DNA from: an uncultured Gammaproteobacteria bacterium
GTDB taxonomy: Bacteria; Pseudomonadota; Gammaproteobacteria; Xanthomonadales; Xanthomonadaceae
Assembly: GCA_946885735.1 (NCBI GenBank)
Contig: CAMPGW010000095.1
Location: 1-10,756 of the forward strand
DNA length: 10,756 bases
Reading direction: 5' to 3'
Shown: positions 1 through 7,752 of the stretch, one piece after another
Position numbering within the stretch: position 1 is the stretch's first letter
How the letters are laid out: each line of letters opens with the position of its first letter
Position numbers and translations under genes: made by a program
The notes under the pieces: model-generated
Database searches by the model: none
What the model was told of the DNA's origin: nothing
What the model saw: only the letters and a program-made list of their open reading frames with translations

Positions 1-204
1 GTGTGCACGATGGTGTTCTTCGCCTTCGTGGATCCGCTGGCGCTGCGCGACATCACCTGGCCGGAGCTTTCGCTGAGCCGGCAGATGGGCTACAGCATCG
101 GCTTCTTCATGTTCTGGATCGCCACCGCCGCCTCCAGCCTGTTCACCTGGATACTGCTGCGGCCGGCCTCGCGCTTCAATCGCCCGCTGCCGCCGGAGCG
201 CTGA
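1..204 (+). CDS. Small membrane protein upstream of ccoG, 3' part (probably truncated at the window edge)
   Basis: The reading frame is open from base 1 and stops at TGA 202-204, giving 67 visible residues. A GTG stands at base 1, but the first ten residues are hydrophobic and look like the end of a membrane helix already under way, so the true start is probably to the left. A second helix spans about residues 29-53, followed by a short basic tail rich in Arg and Pro. I do not recognise a named family and see no metal-binding motif. The ccoG start follows 3 bases after its stop, so it is almost certainly in the same transcript. Its place between the expected ccoP and ccoG suggests a small accessory membrane protein of the cbb3 oxidase, but that is inference from position only. 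Confidence 0.6.
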   Translation: MCTMVFFAFVDPLALRDITWPELSLSRQMGYSIGFFMFWIATAASSLFTWILLRPASRFNRPLPPER

Positions 205-207
205 GCG

Positions 208-1758
208 ATGGGCATCAAGATTCCGGTCGAGCTGGTCGATGCCGGCGGCAACAGCCTGTATGCGAGCGAGCGCAAGGTCTATCCGCGCGACGTCGAGGGG
301 CGCTTCCAGCGCCTGCGGCACCTGGCGGTGTTCGTGCTGCTGGGCATGTTCTACGCCTTCCCCTGGCTGCGCTGGGACGGCAGGCAGGCCGTGCTGTTCG
401 ACCTGCCGGCGCGCAAGTTCTACATCTTCGGCCTGAACTTCTGGCCGCAGGACTTCGTGTTCCTGGCGATGCTGCTGATCATGGCCGGCATGGCCCTGTT
501 CTTCTTCACCACCCTGGCCGGTCGCCTGTGGTGCGGCTACGCCTGTCCGCAGACCGTCTGGACAGAGGTGTTCCTGTGGATGGAGCGCTGGACCGAGGGC
601 GATCGCGGCCGCCGCATGAAGCTCGACGCCGCGCCATGGTCGCTCGAGAAGATCCGGCGCAAGGCCGCCAAGCATTCGCTGTGGCTGGTGTTCGCGCTGT
701 GGACCGGCTTCACCTTCGTCGGATTCTTCACGCCCATCACCGACCTGGCGGCGCGGGCGCCCTTCGGCTGGGGCGGCTGGGAGAACTTCTGGGTGTTCTT
801 CTACGCGCTCGCGACCTGGGGCAATGCCGGCTTCCTGCGCGAGCAGGTCTGCAAGTACATGTGCCCCTATGCCCGTTTCCAGAGCGCGATGTTCGACCGC
901 AACACGCTCATCATCGCCTACGACCCGATGCGGGGCGAACCGCGTGGCCCGCGCAAGCGTGGCCTGGGCAGCGTGCTCGAGCGCGGGCGCGGCTTGCTGG
1001 ACCGCGTGCTCGCGTATGACTACGTGTTCCGCGCCGCCCACCATCCCAGCGCCGCCGACGCCGCGGTGCACGCGCGCGGCAACACCGCCATCGCCGATTT
1101 CGGCCTGGTGGCCGAGCCCCTGCCCGCCTTCACGCCTGACCAGCTCGGAGACTGCATCGACTGCACGATCTGCGTGCAGGTCTGCCCGACCGGCATCGAC
1201 ATCCGCAATGGCCTGCAGTACGAGTGCATCGCCTGCGGCGCCTGCATCGACGCCTGCGACACGGTGATGGAGAAGATGGGTTATCCCACGGGCCTGATCC
1301 GCTACTCCACCCAGAACGCGATCGACGGCAAGCCCACGCGCATCGTCCGCCCGCGCATCATCGTGTACGGCCTGCTGCTGCTGGGCCTGTGCAGTGGCTG
1401 GGCCTGGGGCGTGGGCAACCGCAGCCCGCTGATCGCCGAGGCGCTGCGCGACCGGAATGCCCTGTTCCAGGAACGCGCCGACGGCAGCGTCGAGAACGGC
1501 TACACGCTCAAGATCATCAACAAGACGGTCGAGCCGCGCCGTTATCGCATCGCGGTGGAGGCTGGCTCGGGCATCGCCCTGCGCGACGGCGAACGGGTCG
1601 TCGAGGCCGCGCCGGAAGAAGTGCTCGAGTTGCCGGTCGTGCTCTCGTCTTCCGATGGCGTCCGCGGCAAGCAGTCAGTCGTGTTCACCGTCACCACGCT
1701 CGGCGCCGACGGCGCCAGCGAGCGCGTGCCCTCCACCTTCTTCGGGCCATTGAAATGA
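208..1758 (+). CDS. ccoG: cbb3 oxidase assembly protein CcoG (FixG/RdxA family)
   Basis: Membrane iron-sulfur protein of 516 residues. CcoG-type proteins are known to reduce Cu(II) to Cu(I) for maturation of the CcoN binuclear centre. Membrane segments lie at about 38-54, 82-104, 157-177, 194-211 and 384-404. Cysteine pairs C109/C113 (CGYAC) and C215/C219 (CKYMC) sit near helices 2 and 4, as in the NapH/FixG family. Two ferredoxin-type 4Fe-4S motifs follow: C316, C319, C322, C326 and C340, C343, C346, C350, each C-x2-C-x2-C-x3-C. The region after the last helix (about 405-516) fits the Ig-like C-terminal FixG domain. Start ATG 208 has GGAG at 195-198, nine bases upstream. Its stop overlaps the ccoH start (ATGA). 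Length and motif order are normal for the family. Confidence 0.96.
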   Translation: MGIKIPVELVDAGGNSLYASERKVYPRDVEGRFQRLRHLAVFVLLGMFYAFPWLRWDGRQAVLFDLPARKFYIFGLNFWPQDFVFLAMLLIMAGMALFFFTTLAGRLWCGYACPQTVWTEVFLWMERWTEGDRGRRMKLDAAPWSLEKIRRKAAKHSLWLVFALWTGFTFVGFFTPITDLAARAPFGWGGWENFWVFFYALATWGNAGFLREQVCKYMCPYARFQSAMFDRNTLIIAYDPMRGEPRGPRKRGLGSVLERGRGLLDRVLAYDYVFRAAHHPSAADAAVHARGNTAIADFGLVAEPLPAFTPDQLGDCIDCTICVQVCPTGIDIRNGLQYECIACGACIDACDTVMEKMGYPTGLIRYSTQNAIDGKPTRIVRPRIIVYGLLLLGLCSGWAWGVGNRSPLIAEALRDRNALFQERADGSVENGYTLKIINKTVEPRRYRIAVEAGSGIALRDGERVVEAAPEEVLELPVVLSSSDGVRGKQSVVFTVTTLGADGASERVPSTFFGPLK

Positions 1759-2249
1759 ACAGTCGTCCCGCCTGGCGAGAACCCATGGTCTGGCTCACCT
1801 TCGGGCTCCCCGCGGCCTCGGTGGTCGCCGGCGTCCTCCTGGTGGTCACCGCCGTCCGCGCCGGTGGCGCCGATGACGTTGATGCTACCGTGCAACGCCG
1901 CGCGCAGGTGCAGCTCACCGACCTGGGCCCCGACGAAACCGCGCGCCACCTGCAGCTCTCGGCGCTGGTGCGCGTGGAAGCGGGCGCCGTCGAGGTGCTT
2001 CCGGTCAGCGGACCGATGCCGCGCCTCAAGCCGCTGACGCTCACCCTCGCCCACCCCACCGAATCGAGCCTCGATCGCCACCTGGTGCTCGAGCCCCATG
2101 CGAACGGCTGGCGCAGCAGCGTCGGCGTCGGGACCGCGCATGACTGGCTGCTTCGGGTCGCTCCGGCGGACGCGCGCTGGCGCGTCGTCGGCCGGCTTTC
2201 CGCGGGCGCCTCCGTCGCCCGGGTCGGCCCGGCGCTCGCGCCGGACTGA
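1755..2249 (+). CDS. ccoH: FixH/CcoH family cbb3 oxidase assembly protein
   Basis: A 164-residue protein with one N-terminal membrane anchor (about residues 11-34) and a soluble, mostly beta-rich domain expected on the periplasmic side. The start ATG 1755 overlaps the ccoG stop in ATGA, indicating translational coupling; I see no clear Shine-Dalgarno sequence of its own. CcoH/FixH proteins associate with CcoN and are needed for stable cbb3 oxidase assembly, and the gene normally lies between ccoG and ccoI, as here. The protein contains no cysteine, so it offers no obvious thiol copper site. The assignment rests on topology, size and position more than on a sharp motif, because this family is weakly conserved. 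Confidence 0.85.
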   Translation: MNSRPAWREPMVWLTFGLPAASVVAGVLLVVTAVRAGGADDVDATVQRRAQVQLTDLGPDETARHLQLSALVRVEAGAVEVLPVSGPMPRLKPLTLTLAHPTESSLDRHLVLEPHANGWRSSVGVGTAHDWLLRVAPADARWRVVGRLSAGASVARVGPALAPD

Positions 2250-2251
2250 CG

Positions 2252-4627
2252 GTGGACCTCGCGGTGCGCCCGGCCTGCTTCCACTGCGGCGAGATCGTCG
2301 CCGGCGACGGAGTGCAGGTGTCCATGGCGCAGGCCCTGCGTGACTTCTGCTGCCGCGGTTGCGCGGCGGCGGCGCAGTGGATCGCCGATGCGCAGCTCGA
2401 CGACTACTACCGGCTTCGCAGCGCACAGGGCAACCGCGTCAGCGCAGCACAGGCCGACTTCAGCGCCTGGGACCGCGACGACGTGCTTGCCGAGCATGCG
2501 CGCGACCTGGGCGAGGAGCGCGAGATCACCGTGCTGACGCAGGGCATGCACTGCGCCGCCTGCGCCTGGCTGATCGACAATGCGCTGCGTCGCACCGAAG
2601 GCGTCGCGGACGTGGTCGCCAACGCGGTGACCGGTCGCGTGCAGCTGCGCTGGCGGCCGGCGGAAGCCCGTCTCTCGCAACTGATGGGTCGCCTGGAGGC
2701 GCTCGGTTACCGGCCCTGGTTGGCCTCGGGCGAACACCGCGAGCAGGAGCTTCGCCGCGAGCGTCGACGCTGGCTGGTCCGCGTGGGTGTCGCCGGCCTG
2801 GGCGCGATGCAGGCGATGATGTTCGCGGAGGTGCTCTACCTGGATTCGGCCGGCGAGATGGCCCTGGCCACCCGCGACTTCTTCCGCTGTATCACCTTCC
2901 TGGTGGCGACGCCCGTGGTGTTCTATTCGGGCTGGCCCTTCCTCCAGGGCATGGCGAGGGAGCTGCGTGCGCGCCGCCTCGGCATGGACACGCTGGTGGC
3001 CGGTTCGACCGTGCTGGCCTGGCTGGCCAGTACGATCGAGACCATCCGCGGCGGCGCGCAGGTCTGGTTCGACGCCGCGGTGATGTTCGTGCTGTTGCTG
3101 CTGGTGGCGCGCTTGCTCGAGCAGCGGGCGCGAGCACTCGCCTCCGCCCGGGTGGACACGCTCGCACGCGCGCGTCCCGCCCTGGCAACCCGCGAGACCG
3201 CGGACGGCGGGCGCGAAGACGTCGCCCTCGCCGAACTGCGCGAAGGCGACGTGGTGCATGTGGCCGACGGCGAGACCGTGCCCGCGGACGGCCGACTGCT
3301 GGCGCCCACCCGACTCGACGAGAGCCTGCTGACGGGCGAGGCCACGCCGATCCATCGCACGACTGGCGAGCCGGCGCTGGCGGGAAGCCTGTGCGCGGGG
3401 GAGCCGGCGCGCTTGCGCGTGTTGCACACGGGAAGCCGGACCCGGCTGTCGGAACTCACCCGCCTGGTCGAACAGGCACAGGCGGGCAGGCCTGCCGTGG
3501 CGCGCGCGGCGGACCGCGTCGCCGGCGTCTTCGTGCTCGCGTTGCTCGCCTGTTCGATGCTCGTATACGCGTGGTGGCGAGTGCACGACCCGTCCCGCGC
3601 CTTCGAGGTCACGCTTGCCCTGTTGGTGGTGAGTTGCCCCTGCGCGCTGTCGCTGGCGGTTCCCGCCGCGCTGGCTGCGGCGCACGGCAGTCTGGCAGCC
3701 ATGGGCGTGCTGGTGCTTTCCGAGGATGCGCTCGACACCCTGGCGCGGGTGGACCGCGTGGTCTTCGACAAGACCGGAACCCTGGCCGGCGCCGACCGCG
3801 CGATCGCCGCGATGTCGGTGTGCGAAGTGGAAGATCCCGCCCGGCTTCTCGAGATCGCCGCTGCGCTGGAGCGCGACAGTCGCCATCCGATCGCCAGCGC
3901 TTTCCGCCCGCACGACGCCGGCCTCGCCGTGCGCGAGCTCAGGCTCGTTCCTGGCAGCGGGATCGAGGGCATGGTGGAGGGGCGGCTCTGGCGCATCGGT
4001 CGCGCGGCCTTTGCCGGCGACGGCGGCGACGACGCCCGCCTCTGGCTCGGCGATGGCCGGCGTGCATCGGCGAGCTTCGAGCTGCGTGAGCAGTGCCGCG
4101 CCGACGCGGCCGCTGCGGTCGCCGCGCTGCGCGCCGACGCCATCGCCATCGAGCTGTGCAGCGGCGACTCCGCGGCCGCGGTGGCCAGCTTCGCCGCGGA
4201 GCTGGGAATCGATGCGATGTCCGCCCGGCAGACGCCGGAAGACAAACTAGCCCGCATCCGTGCACACCAGGCCGAAGGCGAAGTCGTGGCCATGGTCGGC
4301 GACGGCATCAACGACGCCCCCGTCCTGGGCGGCGCCGACGTCTCCCTGGCGATCGCCAGCGGCTCCGCGCTGGCCCAGCGGGCCGCCGACATCGTCGTCG
4401 CGAGTTCATCCCTGCTGCGCATACCGCAGGCCATCGACCTGGCGCGCCGCACGCGCCGCGTGATCCGGCAGAATCTCGCCTGGGCGGTGGCCTACAACCT
4501 GCTGGCCTTGCCGCTGGCGGCCAGCGGATCACTGACGCCCTGGCAGGCGGCGCTCGGCATGGCCGGATCCTCCCTGCTGGTGACCCTCAACGCACTGCGC
4601 CTTTCGCGTGGACAGGAACCGACATGA
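2252..4627 (+). CDS. ccoI: Copper-exporting P1B-type ATPase for cbb3 oxidase (CcoI/FixI)
   Basis: A 791-residue P1B ATPase, predicted to move Cu(I) from cytoplasm to periplasm for insertion into CcoN. The N-terminal domain carries C9-x2-C12 and C33, C34, C37, the arrangement typical of the FixI/CcoI subgroup. A heavy-metal-associated domain follows with M99-H-C101-A-A-C104. Early membrane segments lie at about 175-197, 209-233, 245-266 and 272-290. Catalytic motifs are TGE (361-363), the transmembrane CPC copper site (C462, P463, C464), phosphorylation site D506 in DKTGT, the P1B-specific H545-P546, and GDGINDAP from G683. All are intact. The start chosen is GTG 2252, two bases after the ccoH stop; GTG 2264 is an in-frame alternative that still keeps C9. 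No strong ribosome binding site is visible, so coupling to ccoH is likely. The end overlaps ccoS. Confidence 0.95.
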   Translation: MDLAVRPACFHCGEIVAGDGVQVSMAQALRDFCCRGCAAAAQWIADAQLDDYYRLRSAQGNRVSAAQADFSAWDRDDVLAEHARDLGEEREITVLTQGMHCAACAWLIDNALRRTEGVADVVANAVTGRVQLRWRPAEARLSQLMGRLEALGYRPWLASGEHREQELRRERRRWLVRVGVAGLGAMQAMMFAEVLYLDSAGEMALATRDFFRCITFLVATPVVFYSGWPFLQGMARELRARRLGMDTLVAGSTVLAWLASTIETIRGGAQVWFDAAVMFVLLLLVARLLEQRARALASARVDTLARARPALATRETADGGREDVALAELREGDVVHVADGETVPADGRLLAPTRLDESLLTGEATPIHRTTGEPALAGSLCAGEPARLRVLHTGSRTRLSELTRLVEQAQAGRPAVARAADRVAGVFVLALLACSMLVYAWWRVHDPSRAFEVTLALLVVSCPCALSLAVPAALAAAHGSLAAMGVLVLSEDALDTLARVDRVVFDKTGTLAGADRAIAAMSVCEVEDPARLLEIAAALERDSRHPIASAFRPHDAGLAVRELRLVPGSGIEGMVEGRLWRIGRAAFAGDGGDDARLWLGDGRRASASFELREQCRADAAAAVAALRADAIAIELCSGDSAAAVASFAAELGIDAMSARQTPEDKLARIRAHQAEGEVVAMVGDGINDAPVLGGADVSLAIASGSALAQRAADIVVASSSLLRIPQAIDLARRTRRVIRQNLAWAVAYNLLALPLAASGSLTPWQAALGMAGSSLLVTLNALRLSRGQEPT

Positions 4628-4794
4628 GCATCCTGCTGCTGCTCGTACCCATCAGCGTCGCCCTGCTGGGCATTGCCGTCTGGGCCTTCCTGTGGGCCGT
4701 TCGCAGCGGCCAGTACGACGACCTCGACGCACCGGCCATCGACATGCTGCGGCGCGACGGCAATGGCCAGGATCCAGGGCCCGATGCCGATTGA
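4624..4794 (+). CDS. ccoS: cbb3 oxidase maturation protein CcoS
   Basis: A 56-residue protein with an N-terminal membrane helix (about residues 2-25) and a short, acidic, polar tail containing the YDDLD-P-A core seen in CcoS proteins. CcoS is needed for cofactor insertion into the cbb3 oxidase and usually directly follows ccoI. The start ATG 4624 overlaps the ccoI stop in ATGA, with AGGA at 4614-4617 six bases upstream. Its 3' end overlaps the next gene by 11 bases. Size, topology and position agree with the family. Confidence 0.93.
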   Translation: MSILLLLVPISVALLGIAVWAFLWAVRSGQYDDLDAPAIDMLRRDGNGQDPGPDAD

Positions 4795-5497
4795 CTGGCT
4801 GACGCTGGGGGCCGCAGCGGTCGCCGGCTTGCTGGGCGGTGCCCATTGCGCGGCCATGTGCGGCGGCATCGCGACCGGGATGCAGGCCTTGAGCTCGCGC
4901 CCCGGCTGGGCATCGGCCGTGCAGTCCAACCTCGGGCGGGTTGGCGGCTACGTGCTGGCCGGCGCGATCGCCGGCGGACTCGGCCAGGGCATCGTGCAGG
5001 CGTCGCGCCTGCCCTGGCTGGCCAATGGCGCCCGCATGCTCGTCGGCGCGGTGCTGCTGGTGGCCGCGCTGCGACTGTGGGGAAAGCTCGGCTGGCGCAC
5101 CGGCGGCAGCGGCGCGTGGCGCTTGCTTCAGCCCCTGCAACGCCGCCTGCTGCCGATCGACAGCGCGCCCAAGCGCGTCGCCGCCGGCATGCTCTGGGGC
5201 TGGCTGCCCTGCGGTCTGAGCACCACGCTTTTGGCTGCGGCCTGGTTGCAGGCCAGCGCCCAGAACGGGGCGCTCACGATGGCGGCGTTCGGGCTGGCCA
5301 CCTTGCCCGTGATGCTCCCGCTGACCTGGTCGGGTGCGCGCCTGGGTCGCTGGCTGCACGCACCGGCCCGACGCGGGGTCGCCGTGGGACTGCTGGCGCT
5401 CGTCGGACTGGTGACGATGGCGTCGCCGTGGCTGATGCACGCCCCCGGCATGCCGGCCGTGCTGGCGGCGCTGGGATGCCTGCCCACACCCGCCTGA
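4784..5497 (+). CDS. Sulfite exporter TauE/SafE-like membrane protein in the cco operon
   Basis: A 237-residue, very hydrophobic protein with about six predicted membrane segments. It matches the bacterial group usually labelled sulfite exporter TauE/SafE (COG2836-like). Two family hallmarks are visible: H21-C22-A-A-M25-C26-G-G in the first helix and L-P142-C143-G in the middle. Paired Cys/His/Met in membrane helices would suit a copper or thiol role, and related proteins often lie beside copper ATPases and cbb3 assembly genes; the substrate here is unknown and sulfite export is not shown. The start ATG 4784 lies inside ccoS (11-base overlap), with AGGG at 4776-4779. An in-frame start further upstream would run through ccoS in another frame and is less likely. 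It is the last gene of the operon and converges on the FNR-like gene 14 bases away. Confidence 0.88.
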   Translation: MPIDWLTLGAAAVAGLLGGAHCAAMCGGIATGMQALSSRPGWASAVQSNLGRVGGYVLAGAIAGGLGQGIVQASRLPWLANGARMLVGAVLLVAALRLWGKLGWRTGGSGAWRLLQPLQRRLLPIDSAPKRVAAGMLWGWLPCGLSTTLLAAAWLQASAQNGALTMAAFGLATLPVMLPLTWSGARLGRWLHAPARRGVAVGLLALVGLVTMASPWLMHAPGMPAVLAALGCLPTPA

Positions 5498-5511
5498 ATT
5501 TTGGGTTGGGC

Positions 5512-6276
5512 CTAGGGGCGCCGTGCCTGCCTGGGCATTGGTTCCGCCTCGGGCGAATGCGCAATCCGCTCCAGTTCCGCGGGGTGGGTGATCTCCACCA
5601 GCCGGCCGTGCACGGCGATCACGCCGTCCTCCTGCAGGCGGGTGAACCCGCGGCTTACCGTCTCCAGCGCAAGGCCGAGGAATCGCGCGATGTCCTCGCG
5701 GCTCATCGGCAGCTTGAAGGCGTCAGAGGGCGAGCCGATCGACCGGTAACGCTCGGAAAGCCCGTGCAGGAACAGCGCGATGCGCTCGTTGGCCTGCCTG
5801 CGCACGAGGATCTCGCGGTGGTCGGTATCGCGGTTGATGCCATGCCCGATGACCCGCAACAACTGCTGCTGCAGGCCAGGCACCTGCGCGGCGACGTGGG
5901 TCAGGTCGGCGAACGGAACCTCGCAGACGTTGGCGGTGGTCAGCGCCACGGCTTCGCAGCGATGGCGGCCGTCGCCAAGCGCATCGAGCCCGATGAGTTC
6001 GCCGGCCAGGTGGAAACCGAGGATCTGCTCCTCCCCGTCCTCGCTGGTACTGACGGTCTTGAAGGCGCCGTCGCGCGCGACGTACACCGATTGCATCGCA
6101 TCGCCGGCGCGAAACAGGCGCTCGCCACGTTCCACCGGGCGGCGACGGCGGACGATGTCGTCCAGGCGCGCCAAATCGCCCGCACCGATGCCGGCCGGAA
6201 GACACAGCTGCTGAAGCGAGCAATGGCCGCAGCTTTGGCGCAGCCGGGCGAGGTCGAGCGTGACGGGAGTGGACAT
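5512..6276 (-). CDS. fnr: FNR/ANR-type Crp-family transcriptional regulator (4Fe-4S oxygen sensor)
   Basis: A 254-residue regulator. The N-terminal cluster region has C16-x2-C19-x5-C25 and a distant C118 in a VCEVPF context. Compared from memory with E. coli FNR (C20, C23, C29, C122), all four ligands align at a constant offset of four. A cyclic-nucleotide-like sensor fold spans about 35-140, followed by a dimerisation helix. The helix-turn-helix at about 190-215 carries E205, S208 and R209, equivalent to E209, S212 and R213 of FNR, which read TTGAT half-sites. The protein should therefore dimerise with an intact cluster under low oxygen and bind FNR boxes. The start ATG is 6276-6274 with a weak GAG-type ribosome site. 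The gene converges on the cco operon, its probable target, and diverges from the beta-CASP gene. The symbol could equally be anr. Confidence 0.93.
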   Translation of the reverse strand: MSTPVTLDLARLRQSCGHCSLQQLCLPAGIGAGDLARLDDIVRRRRPVERGERLFRAGDAMQSVYVARDGAFKTVSTSEDGEEQILGFHLAGELIGLDALGDGRHRCEAVALTTANVCEVPFADLTHVAAQVPGLQQQLLRVIGHGINRDTDHREILVRRQANERIALFLHGLSERYRSIGSPSDAFKLPMSREDIARFLGLALETVSRGFTRLQEDGVIAVHGRLVEITHPAELERIAHSPEAEPMPRQARRP

Positions 6277-6303
6277 CGTGCCATGTTCTCACGACCGGCC
6301 CTG

Positions 6304-6317
6304 TGCTGCAGGCAGCA
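6304..6317. promoter_or_regulatory. Short inverted repeat in the divergent fnr / beta-CASP intergenic region
   Basis: TGCTGC-AG-GCAGCA is a perfect inverted repeat with 6-base arms and a 2-base centre, inside the 99-base region (6277-6375) between divergent genes. Its place suits an operator for either gene, but it is not an FNR box and no matching copy was noticed elsewhere. In GC-rich DNA such a short palindrome can arise by chance. A possible -10 element for the rightward gene, TATCCT (6341-6346), lies downstream without a convincing -35. Confidence 0.25.
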
Positions 6318-6375
6318 GCGCGCCGGACCGGGAATGTCCCTATCCTGAGTGCCCAGGCGGCAAGAAGAGGTGAAG

Positions 6376-7752
6376 ATGAACGAGCGCTTCGAACTGTCCT
6401 TCCTCGGCGCCAACGCCACCGTGACCGGTTCGCGCCACCTGCTCGAAGCGGGAGGTGCGCGGGTGCTGGTGGACTGCGGGCTCTTCCAGGGCTACAAGAC
6501 CCTGCGCCTGCGCAACTGGGCCCCGTTCCCGGTGCCGCCCGCCAGCATCGATGCCATCGTCCTGACCCACGGGCACCTCGACCACTGCGGTTACCTTCCC
6601 CGGCTGGCGAAGGACGGATTTCGTGGACGGGTCTGGTGCACGCCCGCGACGCGGGCGCTTTGCCGCATCATGCTGCCGGACTCCGGCCGGCTGCAGGAAG
6701 AGGAAGCCGGCTTCGCTCAACGCAAGGGCAGCACCCGCCACAGCCCGCCGCGACCGCTCTACACCGAAGCCGAGGCCATCGCCTCGCTGGATTCGCTGGA
6801 GGCGGTGGACTTTGGTCGCGCGTTCGAACCGGCTCCCGGGCTGCAGGTGCACCTGCAGCCCCAGGGGCACATCCTCGGTGCAGCCGCGGTGGTGGCGCGC
6901 TACGCAGGTCGCACCGTGGTGTTCAGCGGGGACCTCGGTCGCCCGCATGACACGCTGATGAATCCACCGACGCCACTGCCCGCCTGTGACTGGGTCGTAT
7001 GCGAATCGACCTACGGCGACCGCCTCCACGCGCCCGTCGCACTCGAGGAGGAACTGCGCCCGGTGCTGCAGCGGGTCCTCGCCCGCGGCGGCGTGGTGGT
7101 GGTGCCGGCCTTCGCGGTGGGACGCGCGCAACTCCTGCTGCACACCATCGCCCGGTTGCTGGGCGACGGGTCGGTTCCGCGCGTGCCGGTCTACCTCAAC
7201 AGCCCGATGGCGGCCCAGGTCGGCGCGCTGTACCGGAGCTTCCCGAACGAGCACCGACTGGAGACGGCGGCGCTGGATGCGATGGACCGGATCACGCACA
7301 TCGTCGGCAGCGTCGAGGAATCGAAAGAGCTCAATCGTCGCAAGGGGCCGATGATCATCGTGTCGGCCAGCGGGATGGCCACGGGAGGACGCGTCCTCCA
7401 CCACCTGATGGCGTTCGCGCCGGACCCGCGCAATGCCATCGTGTTGACCGGATTTCAGGCGGGCGGCACGCGGGGCGCATCGCTGGTGGCCGGCGCGCGA
7501 ACCCTGCGCATCTTCGGCGAGGACGTGCGCATCGGCGCGGAAGTCGTGGCGCTGGCGGCGGCTTCGGGGCATGCCGACGCGAACGAGATCATGGCCTGGC
7601 TCGCCACGGCGCCCGCCGCACCCCGCCGCGTGTTCATCACCCACGGCGAACCCGATGCATCGGACGCACTGCGCCTGCGCATCGAGCGCCAACTCGATTG
7701 GCGGGCACACGTCCCCGACTTTCGCGAAACGGTCGACCTGGCGGCGCCGTGA
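6376..7752 (+). CDS. MBL-fold beta-CASP metallohydrolase, probable RNase (Ysh1/CPSF73-like family)
   Basis: A 458-residue protein of the beta-CASP group of metallo-beta-lactamases, most members of which are zinc-dependent RNA endo- or exonucleases. Visible zinc ligands and motifs are H65-x-H67-x-D69-H70, H165 (QGHILGAA), D186 (FSGDLGR), motif A acidic residue E210 (CESTYGDR), motif B H399 (SGHAD) and motif C H423 (THGE). The set is complete, so it should be active. The beta-CASP insert lies between motif A and motif B, with an SASGMATGGR segment near 330-339. No signal peptide or extra RNA-binding domain is seen, so it is presumably cytoplasmic. The start ATG 6376 follows an AGAGG ribosome site (6366-6370) five bases away. 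Its stop overlaps the ATPase start, so the two are coupled. The RNA target is unknown. Confidence 0.92.
   Translation: MNERFELSFLGANATVTGSRHLLEAGGARVLVDCGLFQGYKTLRLRNWAPFPVPPASIDAIVLTHGHLDHCGYLPRLAKDGFRGRVWCTPATRALCRIMLPDSGRLQEEEAGFAQRKGSTRHSPPRPLYTEAEAIASLDSLEAVDFGRAFEPAPGLQVHLQPQGHILGAAAVVARYAGRTVVFSGDLGRPHDTLMNPPTPLPACDWVVCESTYGDRLHAPVALEEELRPVLQRVLARGGVVVVPAFAVGRAQLLLHTIARLLGDGSVPRVPVYLNSPMAAQVGALYRSFPNEHRLETAALDAMDRITHIVGSVEESKELNRRKGPMIIVSASGMATGGRVLHHLMAFAPDPRNAIVLTGFQAGGTRGASLVAGARTLRIFGEDVRIGAEVVALAAASGHADANEIMAWLATAPAAPRRVFITHGEPDASDALRLRIERQLDWRAHVPDFRETVDLAAP

Noticed and set aside
1878..1894. TTGAT followed by a distant GCAA as a possible FNR box
   Set aside because: It lies inside ccoH, the second half-site does not match ATCAA, and the spacing is wrong.
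1691..3913. 740-codon open frame on the minus strand across ccoH and ccoI
   Set aside because: It lies opposite well-supported genes with intact motifs, its translation is rich in Arg/His/Gln/Gly without domains, and long antisense frames are expected at this GC content.
6280..6285. TGGCAC on the minus strand as the -24 part of a sigma-54 promoter for the FNR-like gene
   Set aside because: No TTGC-like -12 element follows at the required spacing, and the hexamer lies too close to the start codon.
4846..6348. 500-codon plus-strand open frame spanning the TauE-like gene and antisense to the FNR-like gene
   Set aside because: It is a frame shadow: it crosses two genes with clear family motifs, and its translation shows low-complexity Arg/Ala/Gly composition.
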